Positions 22,450 to 34,499 of a DNA stretch of 64,000 nucleotides are shown piece after piece. Under the pieces are notes generated by a model. It was not told the DNA's origin. It did no database searches and worked only from the letters and a program-made list of their open reading frames with translations. Origin of the DNA: Tupaia tana. Taxonomy: Eukaryota > Chordata > Mammalia > Scandentia > Tupaiidae. The stretch covers positions 7,773,320 through 7,837,319 of the forward strand of contig JAKSZU010000018.1 of NCBI GenBank assembly GCA_026018925.1, read 5' to 3'. The position numbers and the translations under genes were made by a program. How positions within the stretch are numbered: position 1 is the first letter of the stretch; the number at the start of each line of letters is the position of its first letter.

Positions 22450-23140
22450 AATTTGTAATTCTAAGAGCTTGCCTGGTACTCACAGCTAGGATATGGTATT
22501 TTTCTGTTGCACATACAGACATTCGTGGAATATCATCATCATACAAGACCAAGCTTTAACCATGATGGAGTAAAGCAAAAGCAAGACTACTCTGTAATCA
22601 TGGCTCAACACACACAAGACCTACATATTGTCCAAGCCACTAAATACCTACCTTCTCCCTTTCCCAACTAATATCAGTGGTTGCCACTTGTTTGCCAATC
22701 ACCGTTGAAGCCTTGCCCTTGCCTGCCTTCACTATAGATCAGCTGTAGTAAGATATACATTGTAGAATTACCTCCATTTTTTCACAGTGCCTAGTTTAGA
22801 AACTCCTCCTTTCTTGAATCTACTTCAAACTTGCCTAACACAAGCACACATTTTAATGGTCTTTTCTCTACCCTGTTACTGAGACCCACTGGTATGGGTT
22901 CCCTCTTATTCCAGCAAGACAGTAAACCCAACTTCATGGTACAGGTGGGTTCCTGGGTGTCACTGACTAACAGGCATCATCAATTAAGAAGCACAAACGC
23001 CTGCAACAGTTCCAACAAACCCAATATTCTTCTTTGTGCTACTGGGGAATATTACAGGTTGGTTGGGTCTTATTTTGAGGAAGGTACATGAAACAATTCA
23101 GTGATAAAATACAAGGAACACAATTCTCAGAGTACTCAGA
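22450..23140. other. No recognised feature
   Basis: Unique sequence. No gene or repeat is recognised. Confidence 0.45.
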
Positions 23141-23158
23141 TACGGGAGTACTCCCGTA
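23141..23158. repeat. Perfect 18-bp palindrome
   Basis: TACGGGAGTACTCCCGTA equals its own reverse complement. It lies just before a MIR relic and outside any recognised repeat. Confidence 0.95.
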
Positions 23159-23360
23159 GAGAGATAGACTACTTAGGGTTCAGTTCTTGAGTCTACATGA
23201 CCTCAGGCAAATTGCTTAATCTCATACGGCTCTGCTTTATCACCTTCAAAATGAGCATCATAGTATAGCTTCTTACAAGAATGTTGAAATTAAATGAGCT
23301 GAACTATGAAAATAACTGAGTACAAAATGTACCAATAGCAGGCATAAGATAAATACTGGC
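23159..23360 (+). mobile_element. MIR SINE relic
   Basis: 'GACCTCAGGCAAATTGCTTA', 'TTCAAAATGAGCATCATAG' and 'GAAATTAAATGAGCTGA' follow the MIR order. Confidence 0.65.
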
Positions 23361-23734
23361 TAATGGGGGGAGGGAGAGACTTAACTGGAGATCGTATAGT
23401 TAGGAGTGCGTTGCTGGAAGAAGCAGACCTTAAGAAAAGCTCTGAAGGCAAGGTAAGTCTGAGGAAGTGGGTGCAAAGAGAGGTGACACTTCAGGCTTCC
23501 AAAACAGTTTTGGAAGTCCTCCCTGGTCAAAAGAGATGAAGAAGCATTCCTCTAAATTCATCCTCTAGGTGAGCTCTTTCACCTTTTCTATGAGCATGAC
23601 TAACTCTTTAGATTATATTTTAAACTTCGTTTAATAATTGTCAAACAGCCCAGTCTTTGGAAAAGAAAAAAAACCTTAAATAATGAGAGGTTATTGTGAA
23701 TTAAAGCTGTTTAGTGAAAACAAACCAAAAATGC

Positions 23735-23925
23735 AACATGGTTTGGGGTAGAAATACCTGGGTTTGAATCTTGTCTTCCCGTGCTCTGTGACATCCCTGT
23801 ACCATTCCGGATTCTTGGGCAAAAAAGGAATGATATAGTACCTGCAGTTTGGCATTGTTGTGTTGTTGAAGGGGACAGTGTATCTGAAAGGTTTACCATA
23901 TCAGGCACACAAAATATCTTATGTC
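23735..23925 (+). mobile_element. MIR SINE relic
   Basis: 'ACCTGGGTTTGAATCTTGTC' is the B-box zone, followed by 'CTCTGTGACATCCCTG' and 'ATATCAGGCACACAAAATA'. Confidence 0.6.
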
Positions 23926-23934
23926 ACTTGTAAT

Positions 23935-24095
23935 GAGGTGGTGACAATGGTGGTGGGATGGTGGTAGTGGTGGTGCTGGCTATGCTGGTGGTATTAGTGG
24001 TGGTGGTGGGGTGGTGATGGGGGTGGTGGTGGTGTTATTTGTAATGATTGCCGTGATGATGATAGTGGCAGTGGTGATGACGGAGGTAGAGGACA
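23935..24095. repeat. Imperfect TGG/TGA trinucleotide repeat
   Basis: About 160 bp of GTGGTG and GATGATG units. G-rich on the plus strand. Confidence 0.9.
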
Positions 24096-24119
24096 CAAGA
24101 AAATTGTGTAGCAATTTGT

Positions 24120-25330
24120 GGACTCACCCTAAATTCCAAAGTATCAATCAAATCACATTTTAATTCAGCTGAAGATTGCGAAGTTCATGGTTCTCTATTC
24201 TTCAAGCTTCATCGTCCACTGACCTGGTGTTCTGAGTTTCCCATGCATACCACAAACTGAGGTGACCAGAAAGAAAGGAAGGAGGCTCGCAGTAATATTT
24301 GGGGTGTCAGTACTAGTATCTCCTTGCCATATCTAGAGATGCAGTGGAGACACTCAGATAGTGTTTCTCGCCCTCTTCAAGGTGCCCTTTTGCTTCTGAC
24401 TGAAAGTAGTTAGATTATTTCTGACTCCTTTAAAAGTGCCATCAAGTGCCCCGCATTAGCTCCACCTTTCTGATTCCTTCCTTCTGCTCATAAAAGGCAC
24501 TTCAAGTGCTCCAAGAAGGGAGCTCCTTCTCCTATCACAAAAGAATCCTCAACAAACCCACACTTGTACCACTTGAAATTACAACATTAACTTCAGCATA
24601 AGATGAACAAGGATTTGCACCAAATCACAATGCTCCGCTCCTGAGCGGTAGACCCTGGCTTTATTCACACAATGTGAAAGCCAGCCACATCCTGCGATCT
24701 GTCCTCTCATTTTTTTTCCCTCTCTCCACAATATAATAAATTAAACATAGTATGAAATGCAAAAAGGTTACATTGAGACATATACTATTTGAAGATTTAA
24801 TTCATTTTTCTAGTGTATAAGACACAAGGCTATTAAATTTTTAAAGCAGTGATCTCCTAAACTCTCTACTTTATGAGGGCTTTCTTCATAAAGATAAATG
24901 GTCTCTTTGCCAAATCAAATGCAGATTTGAAACAAATTAAGTTAATGTTCAATGGTACAAGGTAGAATGGATGGAGGAGCTGTTTTATTTTGCATTGTAA
25001 TAACCATACACACCTAAATCAATAGCTGTGGAAAAAAGGCAATAATATCGCGTAACTGCAGGAAATGAAATATAGTGGTTGGGTGGGGGAGAACAGGCTG
25101 CAAAAAGAAAGGGTTTGTATTGGAATAATGACATTTCATTAAACAGAGAAGGAGTAGTATTGAAGAGAAGTCCATAGCAGTAAATTCTGTTTCTTATAAT
25201 AACACTTGAGACGAGTTAAAGTTGGCTGGGTATTGTGATAAAGGATAATGCTGCCATCCTTCTGTGCATTGTGCTATAATTTCATGTTTAAAGAAAACCT
25301 GAGATATTAAAGAGGCAGTGCATGTTCTCA
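24120..25330. other. Repeat-poor block, possible conserved non-coding DNA
   Basis: No interspersed repeat is recognised across about 1.2 kb. The block holds several homeobox-like AT cores (AATTAAGTTAATG, ATAATAAATTAAAC) and a hairpin CCGCTCCTGAGCGG at 24634-24647. No open frame has a family signature. Enhancer status is inference. Confidence 0.3.
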
Positions 25331-25432
25331 GAGCATGTCCTCATTCTCCTAATCTTTTGCTTAATTTTGTACTGGGTAGTAAAATCTATCATAGAGCCAG
25401 TACTCAGATAAGAAATGTACTTGTTTGGGTTT

Positions 25433-25456
25433 TCTTTTTTTTTTTTTTTTTTTTTC
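25433..25456. repeat. Poly(T) tract
   Basis: T-only run of about 24 nt; a second shorter one follows at 25500-25511. Confidence 0.9.
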
Positions 25457-25909
25457 CTTTTAAAAATTGCATTTGGATGAAAGTCAAATTCCTTTCAAAT
25501 TTTTTTTTTTCTTTTTGATGGAAGACAGGGCAGAAACAAAAGAATTTGCTAATAATAAGAGGGGTTTCCTCAACAATTATCAGAGAGAGAGTCACTACCC
25601 TAGCTGGCAGCAGAGAATCGCTATATATTAATTGCTCCCTGGACCTCTTTCTGTTCTCTTCTCTGGAGGAGACAGAGGACCTTTTCTGTCTAGCACCTAT
25701 ACTGCTCCCCCCATACCCAGAGCTGGGCTTTAGGGGTGCTAGTAGGAGATGTGAAGGGCTAGAGGTATTGCCTCCTCCAGGAGGTCTTTTCTGCTCTCCT
25801 AGTTAAATGAACTGTCTCCATTTATAGGGCTACTTTCAAATGGGAAGACGGTTCTTGCATTTTACTCTGTTATCCCATCACCCTGCCTGTGTGATGGGAA
25901 ATGGTACCA

Positions 25910-26150
25910 CAGAAGGTAAGCACACAGGCTCTGAGAGACAAACCAGTCAAATGCAAAATAGTACTTTGTGACCCTCATGGGCTCTGCAGTCTTGAATGAT
26001 TCCCTTAACCTTTCCATTTCTCGGTCTCCTCATCTGTAAAATGGTACCTATCCCTCAGGGATGTTGTGAGGCTTGGGGAAAGGATGCCAGAAAGCAATTA
26101 GTTTGGTGTCCGGCATGCAGAAAGTTTGGCAATCGTTCTGTCTTAGATGC
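25910..26150 (+). mobile_element. MIR SINE relic
   Basis: 'TCCCTTAACCTTTCCATTTC', 'CCTCATCTGTAAAATGGTAC' and 'GGGATGTTGTGAGGCTTGG' are clear MIR phrases. Confidence 0.8.
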
Positions 26151-27180
26151 TATTGGTATTGGAATCATTGTCTTCACTATTAAACCCCTACGAAGCATTG
26201 TTCTCCCCAATTTATTAATATAGTTGAGAAATTGAAGCTCACCAGTGCAAACAGCACATAGAAGGCATTCAGTAGAAGTCCCTTCCCTCTCATTATCCCC
26301 GGCTCTTTTCCTAGCACATCACAATGCTGTAGGGTACTTTTATATGCAGAAGAGATCCCTCTCCCGTGCTCATGACTATAAAGGGTTGTGCTGTGGAGTC
26401 GGAAAGGAGTGTCAGGTTGGTTTGTTTAATACATGAATCTGAGAGTAATGCCTCAAGTGTCTCCACCCCAGACAGGTGTCTCAACGCTTCTGGGCCTCTC
26501 AGCCTCCCAGAGTAAGCCCATTTGCCAAATGCTGTTTTAATGACGAGGAAGCATTACACAAACTTTAATAAAAGAGCTCTGAGTAGACAACTGAGGGTAT
26601 TGCATAAACCAACCACATTTAATTATCCACCGAGAACAGATCCTGGAGTTAAGTTACACAGTTATGCTGGTCCTATATACCAGTCATTCCCCTAGTTCTG
26701 GACAACCTCTCAAAGCCCCAGCCCTTAAACAACTGAGACTGGGGGTGAGGGGGGTGCACAGTAGGGGTCTGACACTGGAAAATGCAGAAGAGGCTGTCCA
26801 GCCCAGCCCCCAGGGCTAGATCAGGCATGGGTGTCCAACTCTCAGGGCAGGCACAATATGTGGACGCCTGTGACAGTCATGTAGTCCCCAGGCACCAGGC
26901 TGTGGGCATATCGCATCTATGGGAACATGTCTGTCTTTGCAAATTCTTCAAAAATATATGGCTAGAGAGGGCGTGCATCTGGTGCTTAATCCCAGGCACC
27001 ATTTACCCTCGCACTCCTGCTGGCATGGTAGGGAGAAAAGGCATTATATTTTTCCCATCTGGATGTGGTACAGCTAGGTTTGTGCTGAGCAAGGATCATT
27101 CTCTTAACTCTCTTGGCCTCCACTCCTACCCAACTAAAGGCTTAGCTCCTCAGCTCATTTGCATCTGATGCCATGTGTAT
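26151..27180. other. No recognised feature
   Basis: Unique DNA, including a chance plus-strand frame of 128 codons at 26782-27168 with no family signature. Confidence 0.4.
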
Positions 27181-27420
27181 TAAATGGTTGAGCGTGTGGA
27201 CTCGAGTACCCTGTCTGGTTTCTATCAAAAATCTACTCCTTCCTAGCTGTGTAGCCACAGAAATGAACTTGACCTTTCTGAATCCCTGCTTCCTCATTTC
27301 TTGAATTAGGACTGCCACAGTGATGATTTGAGGATCGAGTTGGGCAACCCATGCAAAAGATGTGGGATTGTGTTTGGCAATGGACCCACGTTTAATGAGT
27401 GCCAGCTATTGCTAATAGCT
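27181..27420 (+). mobile_element. MIR SINE relic
   Basis: 'CTTCCTAGCTGTGTAGCCAC', 'GACCTTTCTGAATCCCTGC' and 'TTTAATGAGTGCCAGCTAT' match MIR. Confidence 0.6.
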
Positions 27421-27559
27421 AAAGCTGAGGAGCCATTTACAGGTGCACAAGGGGCAAGAGTGGACAGCTCAGGAGAGAACTTCTCATTATCACACACCCC
27501 AACATCTCTTGTACTGAGCAGAAAATACGCTGTGGTCTCATCTGATAGATGCAAAACCT

Positions 27560-27790
27560 AGTGTTTAGCATTTGGACTCTGCAACCAGACATCCTGAGTT
27601 TGAATCCCAACTCCATTCCCTGTACCTTTGCTAACTTTGTAACTCATTTTCAACTTCTGCAAAGTGGAGCAAAAATAGAACTTTGCTCATAGGATTCAAG
27701 GTGAGGATAAAATGAACTAATGTAAGTGAAAGCCTGGAATGAAGTTGAACACAAAGAAAATGCCCCAAATATGGCAATGACAACAGATAT
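27560..27790 (+). mobile_element. MIR SINE relic
   Basis: 'GGACTCTGCAACCAGACATC' and 'CTGAGTTTGAATCCCAACTC' form the tRNA-like head; 'GAGGATAAAATGAACTAATG' lies in the tail. Confidence 0.8.
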
Positions 27791-27835
27791 TGTTGCCTGA
27801 TATGTATAATCAGTGTGTGGTGAGAAGAAATATCT

Positions 27836-27945
27836 CGGGCCAGTTGATGGCCTGATGGTTAAGACTGCTAAACCCCATGTGGTTGACTGCACTGTTTGAG
27901 TCCCAGACTTGGTGGCTTGAGAAACACACCAGCTGTGTGTGGGGG
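27836..27945 (+). mobile_element. Type 1 SINE, head half only
   Basis: The head CGGGCCAGTTGATGGCCTG and B box TGTTTGAGTCC are present, then the match stops within the body. It is 3' truncated, unlike normal 5'-truncated retrocopies, so a later deletion is likely. Confidence 0.7.
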
Positions 27946-28129
27946 CATTTTTCTGTCTACAACAAGTACTACGGAACAGATGAGATCTTCCACAAGAGGC
28001 CTGAAGGGGGATTTTGCAGAAGTACAGGGTGATCCACTAAAGGCTTTGGCAAGTGGAAGTTTTTTGGGTATATTTGCAGGAAATAGGGGGAACATTTTCC
28101 CATTTGAGTTTTTTTTTTAATCACACTTT

Positions 28130-29450
28130 TCACAAGAGGACATTTCTATTTTAGGTAGGAGAGGTCATTGTGATGCTAACTGCCCTTCACTAACATCCTC
28201 AAAAAGTCGCTCATTTTGCAAAAGGCCTAACCACAGACACTCACTTAACCTTAAAGACTGACTACCCAACAAGCATTATCTCCATCCTATTCAAGGACCT
28301 GTAGGAAATACTGTGCAGCTGACCTCTGAATCTGTTTGTCTGGCTCGCAAGCCCAGAAGCCTTGCCATAAAGCACAGATGTTCCTGGGAAAGAATTCTTT
28401 ATTTTTTTCATGGATTGGGCTACTGGTCAAAAGTCTCTGTTTCTCAGTCAGATGTGTACAGACACAAAGAAGCACAAATGTCTTTTTTGCTTGAACTTCA
28501 GCTCAGGGGGAGGTCTGGACTGGCAAGAGCCCAGTCACCTGTTCTCTTCTCTCTGCCCTTCAAGAAGCCCATGAAGGCAAGATTTCCCCTGCACCCAACA
28601 TCAAAGGTTCTAGTTGGAGCTCCCTGGGTCAGAATGTTCTTAGCATGAGATTTTAACCAAACACACTTCACCCCTGTGTTTGTCAGAGGTGGTTGTGTCT
28701 TTGACGCAGCCTCATTCCTTGGACTTAATTAAAACCCAGTTCCCTCTTTTATTCGATTTATGAGGCCTAGCCTGCAGGATTAAGCGATTACAGACAAAAA
28801 GCCCCATTTGTGAAACACTCCTAAACTCAAGCTGTTACGCTCTTACTTGTACTCCATTAAATTAATAAGGAATGAATCGGCTGATCCATTATGAATAAAG
28901 CAGTGGGGAGTCTTTGCCCGGTTCATACTTTCTGCTCCCTCCTTGGAGAACATTTGTGTAAAATGATTATGTTCATATTCATTCAATTGGAATTCTCTAA
29001 AAGTGGAATGCATAAATTACTCTAAAGACACAGAGTTTATCTTAAACATTAACTAGGAAGGGTGAATTAATAAGACTATTATAAAACCATTAGCAGTCAA
29101 TGTATTTACCTACAACTACAGTGTACCTAAACTAAATTCAACCCACAATTGCCATTTGTGTTGGGTGATCAAGTTGGTTTATTTTAGCTCTCAGTTCATT
29201 TAAACTCATAACACAACCTTGAATATTCAGTTTTTCTATTAGCTTCTTTCTTATTTAAGGATTCTCTCAGTTGGAAATTTACTTTTGTTTTGTCCTGATT
29301 CACCCACAAACCTCTATCAAGCAATTTTAATGCTCACATGTTTCAAAATATTGGTTCTTTAACTCTATAAGATAGGAACCAAGGCTGGAACCTTAGTTGG
29401 GTGAACTTCAGTGTCATATGCTGAGTTCTAAAAATCATCAGTTATTTAAG
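28130..29450. other. Repeat-free block, possible conserved non-coding DNA
   Basis: This is the longest repeat-free stretch in the window. 28690-29110 is rich in ATTA/TTAAT cores (GGACTTAATTAAAACC, CCATTAAATTAATAAGG, GGTGAATTAATAAGAC) and includes CCATTATGAATAAAGC. These resemble homeodomain-site clusters. No alignment was available. Confidence 0.35.
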
Positions 29451-29501
29451 AGACTATATGGGGGACATAAACAATTGGGGAGGTGGGGCATTTAGAGATT
29501 T

Positions 29502-29781
29502 ATATTTATTTTATTTTATTTCAAGAGAGATTTTTGAAATAGAACACATGTGCTCCCAGAGAGACAGAGAGAGACAGAGACAAAAAACAAAACAAAACAA
29601 AACAAAACAAGAAATCATCCCCCGGGGGGAATGGCCACTCCACGATCCCTTCTCCATTTACTTGGGATCTTGGGCATGCGCACGTGCCTGGTGTGAGTTT
29701 TAAGCTGCTAGGTCTGAGACTCAAACCGTGGTTGACTATGTGGGAGTCCAGTGATGTAACCATTGTGCTATCTGATGATCC
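29502..29781 (-). mobile_element. Type 1 SINE (antisense)
   Basis: It holds a tail complement, GAGA tract, an (AAAAC)n stretch at 29582-29610, body 'CATGCGCACGTGCCTGGTG' and the head complement. Flanks TTAGAGATT / TTAGGGATT are a probable target duplication. Confidence 0.9.
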
Positions 29782-29829
29782 TTAGGGATTTTTAGTTGAC
29801 CACAGTCCCAGGCTATTTTTAGAGGGTAC

Positions 29830-30095
29830 TGTGGCTTTGAACACATTAAATATCATTTTGACCCAGGATTTTCCCACCAAGGCATCTTTGGGCTGTATTA
29901 GTTTTGAATGAGGGCTGTCCTGTGCATTGTAGGAGGTGTAGCAGCAATCTTGTCCTATTCATCAGGTACCAGCAGCAATACCTCCCTTTTTCCTCAGTTG
30001 TGATGCCCTAAACTGTTTCCAAATATGGCCAAGTGTCTTCTGGAGAAGGGGGACACTTCATCTTCATCATTCATAGTTGCAAACCACTGCCTTAA
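29830..30095 (-). mobile_element. MER20-like hAT relic
   Basis: 'GAGGGCTGTCCTGTGCATTG', 'CTCAGTTGTGATGCCCTAAA' and 'GTGTCTTCTGGAGAAGGGG' match the complement of the MER20 consensus, a non-autonomous hAT-Charlie element. Confidence 0.75.
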
Positions 30096-30850
30096 TCTAT
30101 TATTAGAAGTGAAAAGTCATATAACCTCTTTAGGACTTGTCTTTCTTACAGTAAAATGATAAAAAGAGGCCTTTAAAGGATACTTACACTTTCCAAATAC
30201 TAGCTATCATGGAATATAAACCTGCTCAAGGATGGTTGGTTCTTTGTCCTTCTTCTGATGAGGACACAATAGCTTGGAAAGACACACTACTCTGTTCCTT
30301 AACATCACATCCTTCTCTTTGCCCCATTCTTTCCTCTGGCAAAAAAATAATGTTTTATTCCAGCATGGAGCGGTAAAATGGAAACTGTCAGAAGAGAATT
30401 TCCACATGCTTTAACCACCTTTCCACCTGTGTCTACACCCATGCACTCTCCTTTCCTCCTGTTCCTGTGACTTGGAACCAAGTCTGCCTGATTCCTGATC
30501 CTTTACTGTCACTCAAGTGAACTTATGCAGGAGATGCTTCTGAACAAGGGTGAACACATTATCTCTTTCCTTAAGAATTCCAACACAAACACATGAGCAC
30601 ACACCTATTTCTAAAAACATAGAACTTCAAAGTGAGTCCTTCCTGGAGGCTCCACAGCTGTCAGAAGGAAACTCAAATGTCTTAAAATCAAGCTATCTCA
30701 GCTTTGGAGTGGCAAGTTCTTCTCCTTTGACTGCAAAATTTACACTATATTCAGTTCACTTCAGAAATAGGTAGTCACGTTTCCAAATTATGTTCATAGG
30801 AGGAAGATGGGGTAGGAGGTCAATTTAAAGCTGGTAGGAATTCTCTCTCT
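30096..30850. other. No recognised feature
   Basis: Unique sequence; no gene or repeat seen. Confidence 0.45.
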
Positions 30851-30854
30851 CTCC

Positions 30855-31325
30855 GTTCTTTAAAAAATCTATTTTATACATTTAATTACTATACATTACT
30901 TTGCTTGTAAGTTGAATTTACCCAACATGAATAAGCTTCACACCAGTCCAGTTGAGAATACAACATAAATTATCATCAACAGATAATAACCCCATTCTGT
31001 GTCCCATAAATGTCTTGCCTCTCTATTTTCCTCCTTAATTTCTTTCCTTATACTCTCTCCCTTCTCTCACCTTTTTCCCATATTGTCTCCAGGATCTATA
31101 ACCATTTTAAATGCTTCTATATCTTCTAATCTCTCAGTTTCCACCATAGAGTGCAGACAATTTGTATATGCTGAGTGGAGACATACAATGTCTATCCTTC
31201 ATAGATAGTCTGGCTTGCCTCACTCAGCAGTAAATCTGCCATATTCATCCACTTTCTATCAAATGCCAGGGTCTTCTTGTTTTTTTTTTTTTTTTTTTAA
31301 TGGCTGAGTAGTATTCCATAGAGTA
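30855..31325 (-). mobile_element. L1 3' end (antisense)
   Basis: It ends in 'TGGCTGAGTAGTATTCCATA', a standard complement of L1 ('GGAATACTACTCAGCC'). Upstream text ('GACTATAG...CTCACTCAGCAGTAAATC', 'GAGACATACAATGTCTA') is the L1 3' UTR, also seen at 54.2 kb. Confidence 0.85.
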
Positions 31326-31619
31326 CTGAAGGCTTCTATTTTCCCTCTTAGGTCTGGAGTGGGAATGTTATCAGGGGTAGTTATCCTTGCTTTGGGGACA
31401 GAAGTTGAGACAGAAATAAATGAGGTAATATGCACAGTGACATATTTAGTGAGAGGCAGGAACAGGTATAAGCCCCAATGGCCTGAAACCAAGGCCTTGA
31501 CTCTTTGACTATAGCACATTTCTTTCTTAGGACCTTCAAATTACTAGAGTCATTGTAACCATCAAAATCCAACTCTTTATTGCCAGATCTAATTCTCATT
31601 AATTAAGAGCTTTTTAAAA

Positions 31620-31908
31620 GTTTGCTAGAGGACATACACTCACTGGAAAGAGATATAGACAGGGAGGGAGGGAGGGAGGGAGGGGGAGAGAGAGAGAGAG
31701 GGAAAGCACCTTCCATGGGGAAATGGTCACACCATAATTTCTTTTTCACCATTTTTCCACCTTTTGGGATTTTGGGCACAAATGCACACATGCACACATG
31801 CCTGCTATGTTTTTTGTTTTTTGAGCCACTGCATCCTGGACTTGAATTGTATGATTGGCCATGTTGGGTTCACCCGTCTTAACTACCATGCTGCCAGCTG
31901 GCCCTGAT
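31620..31908 (-). mobile_element. Type 1 SINE, old copy (antisense)
   Basis: A (GGGA)n/(GA)n tract at 31663-31702, body 'TTTTGGGCACAAATGCACAC' and head complement 'ACTACCATGCTGCCAGCTGG' identify it. Confidence 0.8.
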
Positions 31909-32189
31909 TAAATATTTTAAAAAATCTTTTTATACCCATCGAGTTCTTGCATTGACTTTTTTTCCCTTTCTGTCTTTTTTTTCTTTAAAATAATAATCAT
32001 TGGCAGGTTTTTATCTTTTACCGCTGATGTTTTTCCTTCTCTTCCCTTAGTCAGCTGCTACCATGTCCTGCATGTTATTAGTTTTCAGAAGGAGGGGAGA
32101 AGCCAGGTCAATGATAATCAGCAACATGGATCATTTGCCACTAGCTAATTGGCAGAATGCAGCACTTGGCATCATTGAGTGCAGGACAG

Positions 32190-32460
32190 TGTATCCATGC
32201 AACAGAGACTTTGCAGTCAGCGAGGGCAGGGACACCCCCCAGCTCAGCATCTTACTAGCTGGACACACTTAGGCAAGTTACTTAACGTGTGAGTCCTAGT
32301 TTTCTCATCTCTCTTAAATACTCCTAATCTAGGCTCCTCAGTGCTACTTTGAGGAAAAAGTGAGAGAATGTGTTAAATGATATCCTCACACCACTGACGA
32401 GTGTGCCTGTTACGTGGTCTTCACACACTCTTTAAGCATGTAACTAAGGTCAGAGAAGCA
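32190..32460 (+). mobile_element. MIR SINE relic
   Basis: 'TTACTAGCTGGACACACTTA', 'GGCAAGTTACTTAACGTG' and 'CTAGTTTTCTCATCTCTC' are MIR phrases in order. Confidence 0.75.
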
Positions 32461-32539
32461 CTCTCTCCAAGAGGCCCCTCAACTCCTTATCCCCAGCCTA
32501 GTGGGGAGGATTAACAAATTCTTTTTTGAAAGAACTTAC

Positions 32540-33000
32540 ATGTACACATAGAATTGGCAAAAGTCTGGCTCTTTGGCCCAATTCCAAGCAAAACTAATCA
32601 TCAGAAACTTCATGCAGATTTACGATTACTCGTTCTATAACAGGGTTAGGCCCAGGCTGCTGAGACAGAATTAAAAAAGGCTGCTGCAAGCGGTGAGGGC
32701 TCAGGTCTTCACAAAGAAGCATTTTCCAACACGGCACCTGGCGTGGACACTCTGACTCCAGGTTGGCTGTAAATTAATGTCAAATGTTAAAATAGCCTAA
32801 CTCCTCTTTCCTAAGGTTGTGGTGATAGGCTCTTACCACTGGGTTATGGGCTTTCATTTAATCCTAATAAAGAGGCACATAGGATCTTCTCGATAAGTGT
32901 ATTTAATTCAAGACATAATTTAAGTTTATGATGGCTGATTTATCTCAATTAAATCAAATGTGTGTGTGGAGATCTTTCTTATGGTGGGTGAAGTGGGAAC
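32540..33000. other. Repeat-free block, possible conserved non-coding DNA
   Basis: The block lacks repeats and contains dense ATTA/TAAT cores (GTAAATTAATGTC, CATTTAATCCTAATAAAG, CTCAATTAAATCAAATG). Enhancer status is inferred from this alone. Confidence 0.3.
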
Positions 33001-33620
33001 AGCCCTGAGCTGGACTCCAGAACATGGCCTGCCCACATACTAATAGTGTGGTTTGTGATGGGCCATCTCCCTCTTCTGCAGCCTGGTCTTCCTTTCCTAG
33101 AATGGTTTGTTAAGATCAGAATAGAGGATGACAATGGCAGACAGCCTGCGGAAATCGTTTGTGGCACACCAGCTATACACTGCTAAGAAATGCTGAATTT
33201 ATTACCCATACTAAAAATTCTACATAATAGAATAGAGTTCACATTTAAAAAAATAGATTTTTTTTTGCTCTCTCTCTAAAAGAACTGAAGGATCTGGCAA
33301 AAAGATGGATTTCATTCCAAAATCGCAGCGGTTGAACAGAGGTGATCAGCAGTTGCTGCATTTTGCTGGGTTTTGCTCTCGCTCTCCAGTTTGCCACAGT
33401 CTCCCCTACTCTCTATTATGCATTTATATCTTTTCTGGCTTCTGTATTATGGTTTGTGAGCTTTGTATGGCAAAAGTCCTTCCTTCTCAAATGATTTAGG
33501 ACTTTTGAGAGTCAATGTAATTTGGAAATTTCTGGGTGAAAATACTCTTGCTGGGTAAATGTTTTAGGGAGGTAAAAAATCGGCTATTCCTCTACTGACA
33601 AACCTAAGAATACTTTTTTT
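33001..33620. other. No recognised feature
   Basis: Unique sequence without gene or repeat signature. Confidence 0.45.
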
Positions 33621-33629
33621 TCTGTTTGC

Positions 33630-33800
33630 TCAAGAACCTTTATATGCAAGCCTACTGTATGAAAAGTGCTTGCTGAAATATGCTGGAGATGTAATCAGGA
33701 ACACAATGGTTGCATGAGCCTGGTAGAAAATAGACTAGCAAAGAGACAAGTTAATGTTAGTGAAATTAACACCAGAGACAATCCCAAGGTAAAGAAAGAG
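33630..33800 (+). mobile_element. Fragment of the unresolved ancient repeat
   Basis: 'GCAAGCCTACTGTATGAAAA', 'GCTGGAGATGTAATCAGGAA' and 'TGGTAGAAAATAGACTAGC' resemble the start of the family seen at 4.5 and 6.5 kb. Confidence 0.4.
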
Positions 33801-33929
33801 CAGAGATATATGAAAAAGAACCATGTCTTTCTACTTAGTCTGAGGAGTTGTCACTGGAGCTGAGAACTGCAGATGTAGAAGAAGCTAGAGCATGTCATAG
33901 ACAAATTGTGGGTGAGAGAATGTGGACAC

Positions 33930-34430
33930 AGACGCGTGGACACGAAGTTCCTGTCCTCTCGGCACGTGATGCTCTGTGCCACCACAGGACTCTGCAGGGT
34001 CCCCACCAACAAGCAGACCCTCACTAGGTGCAGCTCCTTGTTTTTGGACCTCAAAAACTGTGAGCGAGGGGACCAGCAGATGGTGTGATGGTTGTGTGGC
34101 TGGACTGCCACGTAGTCAACTGCAGTTCGAGTCCTGGACCCGGTAGCTTAAAACTCATGCCAGGCATGTATGGATGCATGCCTAAGATCCCGAGAGAATG
34201 GAGGAAAAGGGATTGCAGCATGACCTTCCCCTCCCTCACCCAGGGAGGGGTGATTTCTCACTTTTTGTCTCTCTGGCAAGTGCATGCCCCTATAGCAAAC
34301 TTATCTCTCTAGAAAACACACACACACCCCAAAATAAAAAAAAAAAAAAAACTGTGAGCAAAATAAACTCCTATTATTTGTGTGACTCAATGTGGTATTC
34401 AGCAGTTCACAGAAAACAGACTAAAGTCAT
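33930..34430 (+). mobile_element. MaLR (MLT1-like) LTR 3' half, split by a SINE
   Basis: 'CACGTGATGCTCTGTGCCAC', 'CCTCACTAGGTGCAGCTCC' and 'AAAACTGTGAGC', then after the SINE 'AAAATAAACTCCTATTATTT', recall the conserved 3' part of MaLR LTRs ('AACTGTGAGAAATAAATTTC'). Confidence 0.55.
34066..34346 (+). mobile_element. Type 1 SINE within an LTR
   Basis: It is flanked by AAAAACTGTGAGC (34053-34065 and 34347-34359). The head ACCAGCAGATGGTGTGATGG and B box AGTTCGAGTCC are intact; an (AC)-rich A-tail follows. Confidence 0.92.
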
Positions 34431-34499
34431 TCTCATGAGTCATGGTCAGCTTTAACACATCCTGTCACACAGTCTTCTGTCTCTGTACTTTTTATGTAT

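Noticed and set aside
23935-24095. Coding polyglycine or polyvaline tract
   Set aside because: The TGG-rich repeat is flanked by stops in all frames and has no exon context.
26782-27168. 128-codon plus-strand gene
   Set aside because: No domain, no splice context and ordinary composition; treated as chance.
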